Of a DNA stretch of 64,000 nt, positions 39,911 to 48,644 are shown piece after piece (position 1 is the stretch's first letter; every line of letters begins with the position of its first letter). The DNA lies in assembly GCA_038320555.1 (NCBI GenBank), contig JBBQEJ010000006.1, positions 1-64,000 on the forward strand. Direction: 5' to 3'. The translations under genes and the position numbers were made by a program. The stretch is from JALZOC01 sp038320555 (lineage in GTDB: Bacteria > Acidobacteriota > Vicinamibacteria > Vicinamibacterales > 2-12-FULL-66-21). The notes below the pieces were generated by a model, which saw only the letters and a list, made by a program, of their open reading frames with translations, was not told where the DNA came from and did not search any database.

Positions 39911-39947
39911 TTGACGATTGTACTAATGCACTAGTATAATAACTCAA
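39911..39947 (+). promoter_or_regulatory. GntR-type promoter with overlapping operator, leaderless
   Basis: TTGACG (39911-39916) and TATAAT (39935-39940) are 18 bases apart. TACTA (39921-39925) and TAGTA (39932-39936) form an inverted repeat with a 6-base spacer between and over them, in the place expected for an autoregulatory operator. The start codon at 39948 is exactly seven bases after TATAAT, so the mRNA should lack a leader. Confidence 0.65.
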
Positions 39948-40328
39948 GTGGCCGTGCTCTCCATCGATTCGAACGACCCGACCCCCATCTACGCGCAACT
40001 CGAGCGCGCCTTGCGGGCCGGCATCGCAACCGGACGGCTGCAGCCGGGCGATCAGCTTCCCACGGTCCGGCAGCTCGCCGTCGATCTGCGCGTCAACGCC
40101 AATACGGTCGCGCGCGTGTACGCGGAACTGGAACGCGCCGCGGTCATTGAAACCCGCCGCGGCGTGGGCTCGTTCATCAGCGCCACGCCCGCCCAGGCCC
40201 GCCCCCCGCGCGAGCACGAACGGCGGCTGCGCGCCTTTGCCACCCGCGTGCTGGCCGACGCCGATACGGCCGGATTCGACCTCGACGAGGTCATCGCTGC
40301 GCTTCGTGCGCACAAAGGAGGAGCATAA
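39948..40328 (+). CDS. GntR-family regulator, YtrA type
   Basis: The 126-residue regulator consists of a winged-helix domain (PIYAQLERALRAGIATGRL, PGDQLPTVRQLAVDLRVNAN, VYAELERAAVIETRRGVG) and a short tail without an effector-binding domain, as in the YtrA subfamily. The start is GTG with no ribosome site, in agreement with a leaderless transcript. It is followed directly by the slipin gene in the same operon. YtrA-type regulators usually control ABC transporters, so the slipin partner is less common. Confidence 0.93.
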   Translation: MAVLSIDSNDPTPIYAQLERALRAGIATGRLQPGDQLPTVRQLAVDLRVNANTVARVYAELERAAVIETRRGVGSFISATPAQARPPREHERRLRAFATRVLADADTAGFDLDEVIAALRAHKGGA

Positions 40329-41252
40329 ATGGTTCCGGTAATCTTCGGACGCGGCGGGCAGGACTCGCGCGTCAGCTTTCCGCGCGTGAACGTCGTGTCG
40401 GTGGCGATCCTGCTCGCGTCGCTCGGTCTCGGGTTCCTCGGGATGAATGCCGTCGGCAGCCCCGTCCCCCTCATCGTCATGGCGCTGGCCGGCGCGGTGC
40501 TGATGCAGGCGCCCAGGGTCGCCGAGCAGTGGGAGCGGGCCGTCGTCCTCCGGCTGGGGCGGTTCGTCGGGCTGCACGGACCGGGGCTGTTCTGGATCGT
40601 GCCGTTCCTGGATCGCGTATCGTCGTGGATCGATCAGCGCACGATCACGACCACGTTCGCGGCGGAGCAGACGCTGACCTCGGACACCGTGCCTGTCAAC
40701 GTCGACGCTGTGCTCTTCTGGATGGTTCACGACGCGCAGAAGGCGGCGCTCGAAGTCCAGGAGTACGAACAGGCCGTGAGCTGGGCGGCGCAGACGGCGC
40801 TCCGCGACATCATCGGCCGGACCGCGCTCACCGAGCTGTTGCGCGGACGCGAGCGCATCGAGGGCGAACTGCAGCAGCTCATCGATCAACGGTCGAACCC
40901 GTGGGGCGTGACCGTCTCGTCGGTCGAAATGCGCGACGTCGTCATTCCGGTCGCGCTGCAGGATGCCATGTCGCGCGAGGCGCAGGCTGCGCGCGAGAAG
41001 CAGGCGCGCATCATCCTCGGACAGGCCGAGATGGAAATCGCGCACTCGTTCCAGGAAGCCGCCAAGTCGTATCACGACAACCCGACGGCCCTTCACCTCC
41101 GCGCGATGAACATGCTGTACGAGGGATTGAAGGAGAAGGGCGCGCTCATGCTGATCCCGAGCAGCGCCGTCGAGTCGATGGGTATGGGCGGCATGCTAGG
41201 AGCCGCGGCCATGCGGCAGGAGCGACTCACGGGCGGCGGCGACGGGACGTAA
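40329..41252 (+). CDS. Slipin/stomatin-family SPFH membrane protein
   Basis: This 307-residue protein has two N-terminal membrane segments (VSVAILLASLGLGFLG and LIVMALAGAVLM), then an SPFH domain: WERAVVLRLGRFVGLHGPGL, DTVPVNVDAVLFWMV and RDIIGRTALTELLRGRE. A helical region (AMSREAQAAREKQARII) follows. Such proteins oligomerise in membrane microdomains. AGGAGG precedes the ATG, which directly follows the gntR stop codon. No NfeD-type protease, the usual partner, is adjacent. Confidence 0.92.
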   Translation: MVPVIFGRGGQDSRVSFPRVNVVSVAILLASLGLGFLGMNAVGSPVPLIVMALAGAVLMQAPRVAEQWERAVVLRLGRFVGLHGPGLFWIVPFLDRVSSWIDQRTITTTFAAEQTLTSDTVPVNVDAVLFWMVHDAQKAALEVQEYEQAVSWAAQTALRDIIGRTALTELLRGRERIEGELQQLIDQRSNPWGVTVSSVEMRDVVIPVALQDAMSREAQAAREKQARIILGQAEMEIAHSFQEAAKSYHDNPTALHLRAMNMLYEGLKEKGALMLIPSSAVESMGMGGMLGAAAMRQERLTGGGDGT

Positions 41253-41254
41253 GT

Positions 41255-41330
41255 AAAAAGGGATAAGGCAAAAGGGAAAAGGGAAAAGTGAAAATCGTTG
41301 TCCCTTCTCCCTTTTCCCTTGTCCCTTTCT
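41255..41330. repeat. Inverted heptamer arrays, likely bidirectional terminator
   Basis: GAAAAGG-type units fill 41255-41296 (AAAAAGG, GATAAGG, CAAAAGG, GAAAAGG, GAAAAGT, GAAAATC). The complementary CCTTTTC units fill 41303-41330. The arms 41257-41284 and 41301-41328 pair at 25 of 28 positions, giving a strong hairpin between the convergent slipin and ettA genes. Confidence 0.85.
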
Positions 41331-43000
41331 TACCGCGTGAGCTTTCGGTATTTGATTCGATGCGGCTGGTCCGCTTCGGCGCCGAGCCTCCGGTGCCGAT
41401 CGGCTTCGTAGTCCTGATAATTTCCTTCGAACCAGACGACCTTGCTGTCCCCCTCGAAGGCGAGCATGTGCGTCGCGATGCGATCAAGGAACCAGCGGTC
41501 GTGGCTGATCACGACCGCACATCCCGCAAACGACAGCAGCGCTTCCTCGAGCGCCCGCAGCGTGTCGACGTCGAGGTCGTTGGTCGGCTCGTCGAGGAGC
41601 AGGAGGTTCGAACCTCCTTTGAGGAGCTTGGCGAGGTGGACGCGATTGCGTTCCCCGCCTGACAGCGCCCCGACCTTTCGCTGCTGATCGCGTCCCTTGA
41701 AATTGAACCAGGAGACATAGGCGCGCGAGGCGACCTCCCGCTTCCCCAGCTCGACGTTGTCGCGACCGTCCGTAATCTCTTCCCATACGCTTTTTTCCGG
41801 CGACAACGCGTCCCGCGACTGATCGACGTAGCCGACCTGCACGGTGTCGCCAAGCCGCAGCGTCCCGGCATCGGGCTGCTCCTTGCCCGTAATCATCCGG
41901 GACAACGTCGTCTTCCCCGCGCCGTTCGGACCGATCACGCCGACAATGCCGCCGCGCGGAAGCGTGAAGTTGACGTCGTCCATCAGGAGCACGTCACCGT
42001 AGCCCTTTCGGAGGCCTCGCGCTTCGACGACGATGTCGCCCAGGCGTGGCCCCGGAGGGATGTAGATTTCAACCTGCTCGATCTTCTGCGCCGTCTCTTC
42101 TTTCAACAGATCTTCGTAGGCGTTGAGGCGGGCCTTGCCCTTGGCCTGCCGTGCGCGCGGAGACATGCGGATCCAGTCGAGCTCCCGCGCGAGCGTGCGC
42201 TGCCTCTTGGTCTCGCTCTTCTCCTCGATCTCGAGCCTCTTCTGCTTCTGTTCGAGCCAGGACGAATAATTGCCTTCCCACGGAATCCCAGAGCCCCGAT
42301 CGAGCTCGAGGATCCAGCCCGCGACGTTGTCGAGGAAGTAGCGATCGTGGGTAACAGCGACGACCGTGCCCGGATAGTCCTTCAGGAACCGTTCCAGCCA
42401 GGCAACGGACTCGGCATCAAGATGATTCGTCGGCTCGTCGAGCAACAACAGATCCGGAGACTTGAGGAGCAGGCGGCACAGCGCGACCCGGCGCCGCTCG
42501 CCGCCGGAAAGCGTCGACACGTCGGCATCGGCCGGCGGCAGGCGCAAGGCGTCCATAGCCAGTTCCAGGCGCGAGTCGAGATCCCACCCGTTTGCGGCCT
42601 CAATCCGATCCTGGACCTTGCCCTGCTCCTCCAGGATCCTGTCCATCTCTTTCGCCGGCAGGTCCTCACCGAATTTCGCGTTGATCTCGTCGTACCGCGT
42701 CAGCAGGGCCTTGATCTCGGCGACCCCCTCCTCGACGTTGCCGAGGACGGTCTTCGCGGGATCGAGCCGCGGCTCCTGCGGGAGGAATCCGACGGTGGTC
42801 CCTTCAGCCGGCCATGCTTCCCCGATGAACTGCTGTTCCTCGCCTGCCATGATGCGCAGCAGGGTGCTCTTGCCCGAGCCGTTGAGGCCGAGCACGCCAA
42901 TCTTCGCTCCGGGCAGAAACGACAGCCAGATGTCTTTGAGGACAACGTGGTCGGGAAGGTGGACCTTCCCGAGCCCTTTCATGGTGTAGATGAACTGCAT
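41330..43000 (-). CDS. ettA: ABC-F translational throttle EttA
   Basis: This cytoplasmic ribosome-associated protein (556 residues) has two ABC ATPase domains. The first has Walker A GLNGSGKST and signature LSGGERRRVALCRLLL; the second has GPNGAGKTT and LSGGERNRVHLAKLL. A linker rich in charged residues (EEKSETKRQRTLARELDWI) lies between, and there is no membrane domain. The C-terminus RIKYRKLTR is characteristic of EttA. It gates entry into the elongation cycle according to ATP/ADP. The mRNA leader lacks a clear ribosome site. Confidence 0.95.
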   Translation of the reverse strand: MQFIYTMKGLGKVHLPDHVVLKDIWLSFLPGAKIGVLGLNGSGKSTLLRIMAGEEQQFIGEAWPAEGTTVGFLPQEPRLDPAKTVLGNVEEGVAEIKALLTRYDEINAKFGEDLPAKEMDRILEEQGKVQDRIEAANGWDLDSRLELAMDALRLPPADADVSTLSGGERRRVALCRLLLKSPDLLLLDEPTNHLDAESVAWLERFLKDYPGTVVAVTHDRYFLDNVAGWILELDRGSGIPWEGNYSSWLEQKQKRLEIEEKSETKRQRTLARELDWIRMSPRARQAKGKARLNAYEDLLKEETAQKIEQVEIYIPPGPRLGDIVVEARGLRKGYGDVLLMDDVNFTLPRGGIVGVIGPNGAGKTTLSRMITGKEQPDAGTLRLGDTVQVGYVDQSRDALSPEKSVWEEITDGRDNVELGKREVASRAYVSWFNFKGRDQQRKVGALSGGERNRVHLAKLLKGGSNLLLLDEPTNDLDVDTLRALEEALLSFAGCAVVISHDRWFLDRIATHMLAFEGDSKVVWFEGNYQDYEADRHRRLGAEADQPHRIKYRKLTR

Positions 43001-43016
43001 CGTGAATTGCTGATCT

Positions 43017-43097
<81 letters not shown>

Positions 43098-43100
43098 AGT

Positions 43101-45041
43101 TTACAGCGCCGAATCCCGACGCACGGGTACCGCTACCGCCGCCGTGGGAAGCTCCGGGGTGAAATCCTCCCCGGGATTGATGAACCGGTCCGCCTCGAGA
43201 CTGTACTGTTTGTCGTACAGGGTCCGATACCGGCCCCCGAGCGCGATGAGCTCGGCGTGAGTACCGCGCTCCACGATCTCGCCGTGCTCGATCACCAGAA
43301 TCTGGTCTGCGCTGCGAATGGTCGAGAGCCGATGCGCGATGACAAATGTCGTGCGGCCGGCGCGCAGCGAGCGGAGTCCGTCCTGAATGAGCGCTTCGCT
43401 CTCGCTGTCCAGGCTCGACGTGGCCTCGTCGAGGACCAACACGCGCGGGTCCGCCAGGATGGCGCGCGCGATCGCCACACGCTGCCGCTGGCCGCCAGAG
43501 AGCTTCACACCGCGCTCGCCGACGACGGTGTCGTACTTCTTCTCGAAACCCTCGATGAACTCGTCGGCATGCGCAATGCGGCTGACCTCGCGGATCTCCT
43601 CCATCGTGGCGTGCTTGCGGCCGTACCGGATGTTGTCCCCGACCGTGCCGTCGAACAGAAAGTTGTCCTGGAGCACGACGCCGAGCTGCGAGCGATAATC
43701 GCGCAGCCGCACCGTCGACAGATCGCGCCTGTCGACGAGAATGCGCCCGCTCATCGGCCGGTTGAACGCCATCACGAGGCTGATGAGCGTGCTCTTCCCC
43801 GACCCGCTGGACCCGACGAGCGCGGTGGTGGTCCCGGCCGGGGCTTCGAAGCTGACGTGCTTGAGTACGGGCACTCCCGCGGTGTACTCGAAGGTGACGT
43901 CGTCGAACACGATTGCGCCGTCCACGCTCGACAGCGGCTGGCGCGTGTTGTCCTCGTCGTCTTCCGTCGGCATGGTCATCAGATCGTGGATGCGGTCGAG
44001 GCCGGCGAACGCCTCGCTGATCTGCGTGCCGATCGCGGCAATCTGCACGACGGGTGCGGCCATGAGTCCGGTGAAGAAGATGTAGGTAATGAACTCGCCG
44101 AGCGTCATCTGTCCCGCGAGGATGGCGCGGCCGCCGACGACGATCATGATGACGCCGATGACGCCCACGACGACCGTGGAGAACGCCGTGATCGACGACA
44201 CGCCGGTAATCGACCGCGCGATGTTGCGAAACAGCCGGTTGACGCCCTTCGTGAAGACGAGCTCTTCGCGCTTTTCCGCGGTATAGGTCTTCACGATACG
44301 GATGCCGCCGAGCGTTTCGTTCAGCCGGCCGGTCACCTCGGCGTTGATCTTCCCCCGCTCCCGGAAGAGCGGCCTGAGCCGCTTGAACGCGAGCGCCATC
44401 GCGCCGCCAAACGCCATGAGCGCAAGCAAGGTGACCGAGGTCAGCCACCAGTTCAGGTAAAAGAGGTAGGCCAGCGCGGCGAGCGCCGTCACGACGCTGC
44501 CCGTCAGCTGGACGAGGCCGGTGCCGACGAGATTCCTGATGCCTTCGGCGTCCGTCATGATCCGCGAGATCAGAACGCCGGACTGGGTCGAGTCGAAATA
44601 GCTGACCGGCAATCGCGCGACGTGCGCTTCCACGCGGCGGCGCATCTCCGTAATGGCGCGTTGCGCGGCAACGCCGAGCACCTGCGACAACGCGAACGAC
44701 GTCACCGCCTGGACGACGGTGGCCGCACCCGCCGCCAGCGCCAGGGGCATCAGCAGGTCGGCGCGCCCCTTCCCGATCACGTCGTCGATCAGATACTTCG
44801 ACGTCGCGGGCAGGACCAGTCCTGAGAGCCTGTTGACGAGCATCAGCGCGAGCCCGAGCGACAGGCGGCCTCGTCGCGCCCAGATGAGCCTCTTCGCCTC
44901 CTGCCAGGCGGCGGAGGTCATCTTTTTCTTCTTTTTCTTCGACGACGGATCGTCCGTGTCAGTCGTCGTGGCGCCGCGGTCGTGGCGTTGATTTCGCGTG
45001 CGTTCGGATTTCGGGAGCCGTAGCCCCATGCCCATGGCCAT
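43101..45041 (-). CDS. ABC exporter, fused membrane and ATPase domains (MsbA-like)
   Basis: The 646-residue half-transporter has an unusual N-terminal extension with six consecutive lysines, six membrane helices (about residues 55-330) and a nucleotide-binding domain with Walker A VGSSGSGKST, Q-loop, signature LSGGQRQRV and Walker B VLVLDEATSSLD. Such type IV exporters flip lipids or drugs across the inner membrane as dimers. Several in-frame ATGs (45041, 45035, 45029) leave the exact start open. Nothing nearby identifies the substrate. Confidence 0.92.
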   Translation of the reverse strand: MAMGMGLRLPKSERTRNQRHDRGATTTDTDDPSSKKKKKKMTSAAWQEAKRLIWARRGRLSLGLALMLVNRLSGLVLPATSKYLIDDVIGKGRADLLMPLALAAGAATVVQAVTSFALSQVLGVAAQRAITEMRRRVEAHVARLPVSYFDSTQSGVLISRIMTDAEGIRNLVGTGLVQLTGSVVTALAALAYLFYLNWWLTSVTLLALMAFGGAMALAFKRLRPLFRERGKINAEVTGRLNETLGGIRIVKTYTAEKREELVFTKGVNRLFRNIARSITGVSSITAFSTVVVGVIGVIMIVVGGRAILAGQMTLGEFITYIFFTGLMAAPVVQIAAIGTQISEAFAGLDRIHDLMTMPTEDDEDNTRQPLSSVDGAIVFDDVTFEYTAGVPVLKHVSFEAPAGTTTALVGSSGSGKSTLISLVMAFNRPMSGRILVDRRDLSTVRLRDYRSQLGVVLQDNFLFDGTVGDNIRYGRKHATMEEIREVSRIAHADEFIEGFEKKYDTVVGERGVKLSGGQRQRVAIARAILADPRVLVLDEATSSLDSESEALIQDGLRSLRAGRTTFVIAHRLSTIRSADQILVIEHGEIVERGTHAELIALGGRYRTLYDKQYSLEADRFINPGEDFTPELPTAAVAVPVRRDSAL

Positions 45042-45064
45042 TATCTATGGTATGACCGTTTGTC

Positions 45065-45092
45065 CCTTTTTCCCTTTCCCTTTTGCCTTTTC
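45065..45092. repeat. Heptamer array, four CCTTTTC-type units
   Basis: Units: CCTTTTT, CCCTTTC, CCTTTTG, CCTTTTC. This is the same word as the right arm at 41303-41330. It lies between the TonB receptor stop and the ABC exporter start. Confidence 0.8.
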
Positions 45093-45103
45093 CCGTGGGC
45101 CTT

Positions 45104-47299
45104 TCAAAACTGCACGCGAAGCTCTCCAACCACCTGCCGCTTCGTGATGTCGCCGAAGACGTGTTGCTGCACGACCTCATTGCCGAGGTTTGTCGCCTTG
45201 ATCGAGGTCGTCAGCTTGTCGTTCTTGATCCACTTGACGCCGAATCCTGCGTTCACAATCGTATATGCCTTCGTGGTCCCGTGGTACGAATCGCCCAGCA
45301 CATCCTGCCAGAACGCGCTGTCGGTATAACCCACCGAGAAGTTGCCGAGAACGCGTTCGTGGTCGAACGACAGACCGGCATTGAAACGGTTCTTGGACGG
45401 GAGGTTCAGCTCACTGAGAGGAAAGTCCTTGGGGTCGGGCGTCGCTTGGTACGTGTAATTGCTGAAGGCGTGGACGTAGCGATTGATCGGGCTGTCGATC
45501 CCCAGCTCGAACCCTTTCTGCGTGCTTCTGCCGAAATTCTGGTAGGTGAATCGTCCGGGCAGGACGCTGCCCCGCGCGGCGATGACGTCGATGAAGACCG
45601 CCGGCAACGGCCAGTTGGCCGGTGGATGGGCCGTCGTATAGCGGCCGGCCGGATCTTCCGTGAACAGAATCTCGTTCTTGACTTTGTTCACGTAGAAGGC
45701 CGCCGAGACGATCGCTCGATTGGGGAGCATCCCCGAGTACCCGATCTCGTACGCGTCGAGCGACTGCTCTTTCAGGTCCGGGTTGCCGACGATGTTCACT
45801 GGCAGCGGGTATGTGGCCGGACCGCCGAGGGCCCTGAGGTCCACGGGTTGCGCGATGACGGTTTGCAGCCAGTTGTTGATGACTGACGGCGCACGGTACG
45901 CGCGATTGAACGACAGGCGCACGGTCTGCTGCGGGGTCGGCTTGATCATGAGGGTCGTGCGGGGCGAAAAGACGAAATTATTCAGGTAGTCGAACCGGTC
46001 GACCCGCGCGCCGAGCGACCAGCGGAAGTACTTCGAGAGAAAGATCTCGTCCTGCGCGTAGACGCCGAACTCCACACGATTGTCTGCCTGCGGCGCGATC
46101 TCGAGATCGAACTGGTTGAAACGAAGGTTCGCGCCGTAATTGAGCGCGTGATGGGTGCCGAACGTGTTCACGTTCGACGCCTCAAAATCGTAGGTCTTCG
46201 TATCGAATGCGAACGTAATGGGGTTCCCTGTGAGGGGATTGCGCGCGAGCAGGTTGTCCGCGTCGCCGTGCAGAATGTTCGTGAAGGCTGTTGCGCGCAG
46301 GGCCTTCTTCGAATAGTTGGCCTTCGCGTAGCCCATCACGGTGCCGCTCTTGATGTCGAACGGCCCGATGCCGGAGTGCATCATGCCGTCGGTGCCGGAC
46401 ACACCGCCGGAGAACGACAGTTTCCCGCCGTCCGCATTGTCGTAATCCACGCGCGTGTCGAACTTGGGCTGGGTCGTCCCGCTATTGACATAGGGCGGGT
46501 ACGACGCGCGCGCGGCGGCGCAGACGGCCGGCCGGTCACAGGGAATCTCGCCTGTCGGCCTCGACAGCGGGTCCTGCGAATATCCGCCTGCCGACAGCTT
46601 GAACGCCCAGCGATCGTTGATCGCCTGCGCGTGCGTGCCGCTGACGTACCAAAGGGAGCCCGAGCTTTCACCGTTGGCGCGCTCGAAGGCGCCCAGCCCG
46701 AACGTGGCGCTCGTGCCCTGCATCTCGCGCGGAGATTTTGTGATGACGTTGACCACGCCGTAGAGGGCGTTGGCGCCCCAGACCGCGGAGGCCGGCCCGC
46801 GGATGACCTCAATCTGTTTGACCTCGTTCAGGTTGACCGGAAGAAAGTCCCACATCACGAACCCGAACATGTCCTGATAGAGGCTGCGCCCGTCGAGCAG
46901 CGCGAGAAGCCCCGTGGCCAGGGTGCCGGTGGCGGCACGGCTCGTCACGTTGATGTCGCGCGCGGAGACCTGGGTGAGATTCAAACCGGGAACCGTGCGA
47001 AGCAGTTCAGCGAAATTCTGCGATGTCGCATTCTTGATCGCGTCAGCCGTGATGACCGTCATGGTCGCCGGTGCGTCGGTCAGTGTTTCCTCCGTCTTCG
47101 AGGCGCTCACGACCACCGTCTCCTCGTACTTCGGTTCCGGCTCCGCGGGCTTCTGGCCCGGCGGCTGGGCCGCGGGTGGCGGCGCGGACGGCTGTTGCGC
47201 CGCCGGCGGTGCGGTCGCCTGCGGCGCCGCCGCAAACGAGGGGGCCGCCGCGACGGCAGCGACGGTCGCCAGCACGGCGACGCGACAGACCGATTTCAT
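45104..47299 (-). CDS. TonB-dependent outer-membrane receptor
   Basis: This 731-residue receptor has a signal peptide (VAVLATVAAVAAAPSFA) and a Pro/Ala/Gln-rich linker. The plug domain includes ETVVVSASKTEETLTDAPAT, LRTVPGLNLTQVSARDIN and IEVIRGPASAVWGANALYGV, followed by a 22-strand barrel. The C-terminus ends RQVVGELRVQF, with the terminal Phe used for outer-membrane insertion. It imports a siderophore, vitamin or glycan fragment with TonB energy. The sequence does not specify which. AAAGGAG precedes the ATG at 47299. It is divergent from the zinc-peptidase gene. Confidence 0.94.
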   Translation of the reverse strand: MKSVCRVAVLATVAAVAAAPSFAAAPQATAPPAAQQPSAPPPAAQPPGQKPAEPEPKYEETVVVSASKTEETLTDAPATMTVITADAIKNATSQNFAELLRTVPGLNLTQVSARDINVTSRAATGTLATGLLALLDGRSLYQDMFGFVMWDFLPVNLNEVKQIEVIRGPASAVWGANALYGVVNVITKSPREMQGTSATFGLGAFERANGESSGSLWYVSGTHAQAINDRWAFKLSAGGYSQDPLSRPTGEIPCDRPAVCAAARASYPPYVNSGTTQPKFDTRVDYDNADGGKLSFSGGVSGTDGMMHSGIGPFDIKSGTVMGYAKANYSKKALRATAFTNILHGDADNLLARNPLTGNPITFAFDTKTYDFEASNVNTFGTHHALNYGANLRFNQFDLEIAPQADNRVEFGVYAQDEIFLSKYFRWSLGARVDRFDYLNNFVFSPRTTLMIKPTPQQTVRLSFNRAYRAPSVINNWLQTVIAQPVDLRALGGPATYPLPVNIVGNPDLKEQSLDAYEIGYSGMLPNRAIVSAAFYVNKVKNEILFTEDPAGRYTTAHPPANWPLPAVFIDVIAARGSVLPGRFTYQNFGRSTQKGFELGIDSPINRYVHAFSNYTYQATPDPKDFPLSELNLPSKNRFNAGLSFDHERVLGNFSVGYTDSAFWQDVLGDSYHGTTKAYTIVNAGFGVKWIKNDKLTTSIKATNLGNEVVQQHVFGDITKRQVVGELRVQF

Positions 47300-47530
47300 A
47301 CACGCTCCTTTGAATTCGGGGGCCAACGCGGATCGCACCTGACGACACTCTCCACGGCTCGAACGCATGCGAGCAGAGTAGCGGACCGCGAGTGAGAAGT
47401 CGTGAACAAACAGTGAAGAAACACTGCCGGTTCAGCAGCCGGCCTATGGTGCTGGGTCTTGGGGATATACCACAGGCCGGAAAGGGGTTCAAGGCTGCTA
47501 GACTCAGGGGCTGAAGCGATTCCCATCCTG

Positions 47531-48583
47531 ATGACTGTTGAATCCCCTACCCGTGCCGCCGCTCCCCTCCCGCCCGACGAATGGGCCTCATGGCCGGACG
47601 ACAAGTTGCTCGACTTGCGCATCTCCCAGCTGGGGGTGACGATCGAAGAGAGCGTCCTGGAATCGCGCATCACTGAACTCCAGCGCGAGCTCGATGCCCG
47701 CGGCCTCGCATTTCAACCGCACTTCTGGTTATCGGCCGAATGGTTCTCGCCCGATGGGGTGCCGGGTGTCGCGATCCCGTTCTACCTCGCGCATCCGCGG
47801 CTCGAGAAGCTCGAACGGGCGCAGATGCTCGAGGTCGAGGGAGGGAATGAAGCCTGGTGCATGAAGATCCTGCGTCACGAAGCAGGCCACGCGATCGACA
47901 ACGCGTACAAGTTGCGACAGCGACGCCGCCGTCAGCAGCTGTTCGGACCGTCCTACATGCAGTATCCCGACTATTACACGCCAAAGCCGTACAGCAAGAG
48001 TTTCGTCCTTCACCTCGACAGCTGGTACGCGCAGAGCCATCCTGATGAAGATCTCGCGGAGACTTTCGCGGTGTGGCTGGCGCCGGAATCGGATTGGCGC
48101 GCGCGGTACAAGGGCTGGCCCGCGCTCAAGAAGCTGGAGTACGTCGAGGCGTTGATGCGCGAGCTTTCCGGCAAACCGATGCTCGTGCAGACCCGGCGAA
48201 AAGTGGAACCGCTGCACAGCCTGCGGAAGACTCTCCGGGCGCACTACGAGCGCAAGCGCCGGCACTACGGCATCGAGCATCCGCATTTCTACGATCGGGA
48301 CTTGAACCGTCTCTTTTCGGATCGACCCGAGTTCGCGACCAACATGAAGGCGGCACGCTTCATCGCGCAGGTTCGAAAAGAGGTCCGGCGCATGGTCGCG
48401 GCCGGCACGGGAGAGTATCAGTACACCATCGACCAGGTGCTCGAAAATATGATCAAGCGCGCCAACGAAATGAACCTGCGCGTAAAGGGATCAGAGGATC
48501 AAACCAAGCTGGATTTCACCATCATGCTCACCGTGCAGACGATGAACTACCTGCACAGTGGCAGGCACCGGGTCGCCCTCTGA
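47531..48583 (+). CDS. Putative zinc-binding metallopeptidase
   Basis: This 350-residue protein without a signal peptide is probably cytoplasmic. The zinc motif HEAGH is at residues 116-120 within MKILRHEAGHAIDNAYKL, and a downstream Glu ligand probably lies in DEDLAETFAVWL. This matches the family annotated as putative zinc-binding metallo-peptidase. The C-terminal half is basic and helical (RRKVEPLHSLRKTLRAHYE). The ATG at 47531 is chosen because the upstream reading lacks conserved sequence; the ribosome site is weak. Substrate is unknown. Confidence 0.8.
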   Translation: MTVESPTRAAAPLPPDEWASWPDDKLLDLRISQLGVTIEESVLESRITELQRELDARGLAFQPHFWLSAEWFSPDGVPGVAIPFYLAHPRLEKLERAQMLEVEGGNEAWCMKILRHEAGHAIDNAYKLRQRRRRQQLFGPSYMQYPDYYTPKPYSKSFVLHLDSWYAQSHPDEDLAETFAVWLAPESDWRARYKGWPALKKLEYVEALMRELSGKPMLVQTRRKVEPLHSLRKTLRAHYERKRRHYGIEHPHFYDRDLNRLFSDRPEFATNMKAARFIAQVRKEVRRMVAAGTGEYQYTIDQVLENMIKRANEMNLRVKGSEDQTKLDFTIMLTVQTMNYLHSGRHRVAL

Positions 48584-48631
48584 ACACCTCGAACGGTGCG
48601 CCCGTGAATCCCGTTCGCGATTGGAGGGCAC

Positions 48632-48637
48632 TACAAT
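48632..48637 (+). promoter_or_regulatory. -10 element TACAAT with leaderless spacing
   Basis: TACAAT is followed by exactly seven bases and then the ATG at 48645. No -35 hexamer is evident. Confidence 0.4.
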
Positions 48638-48644
48638 AGTCTCC

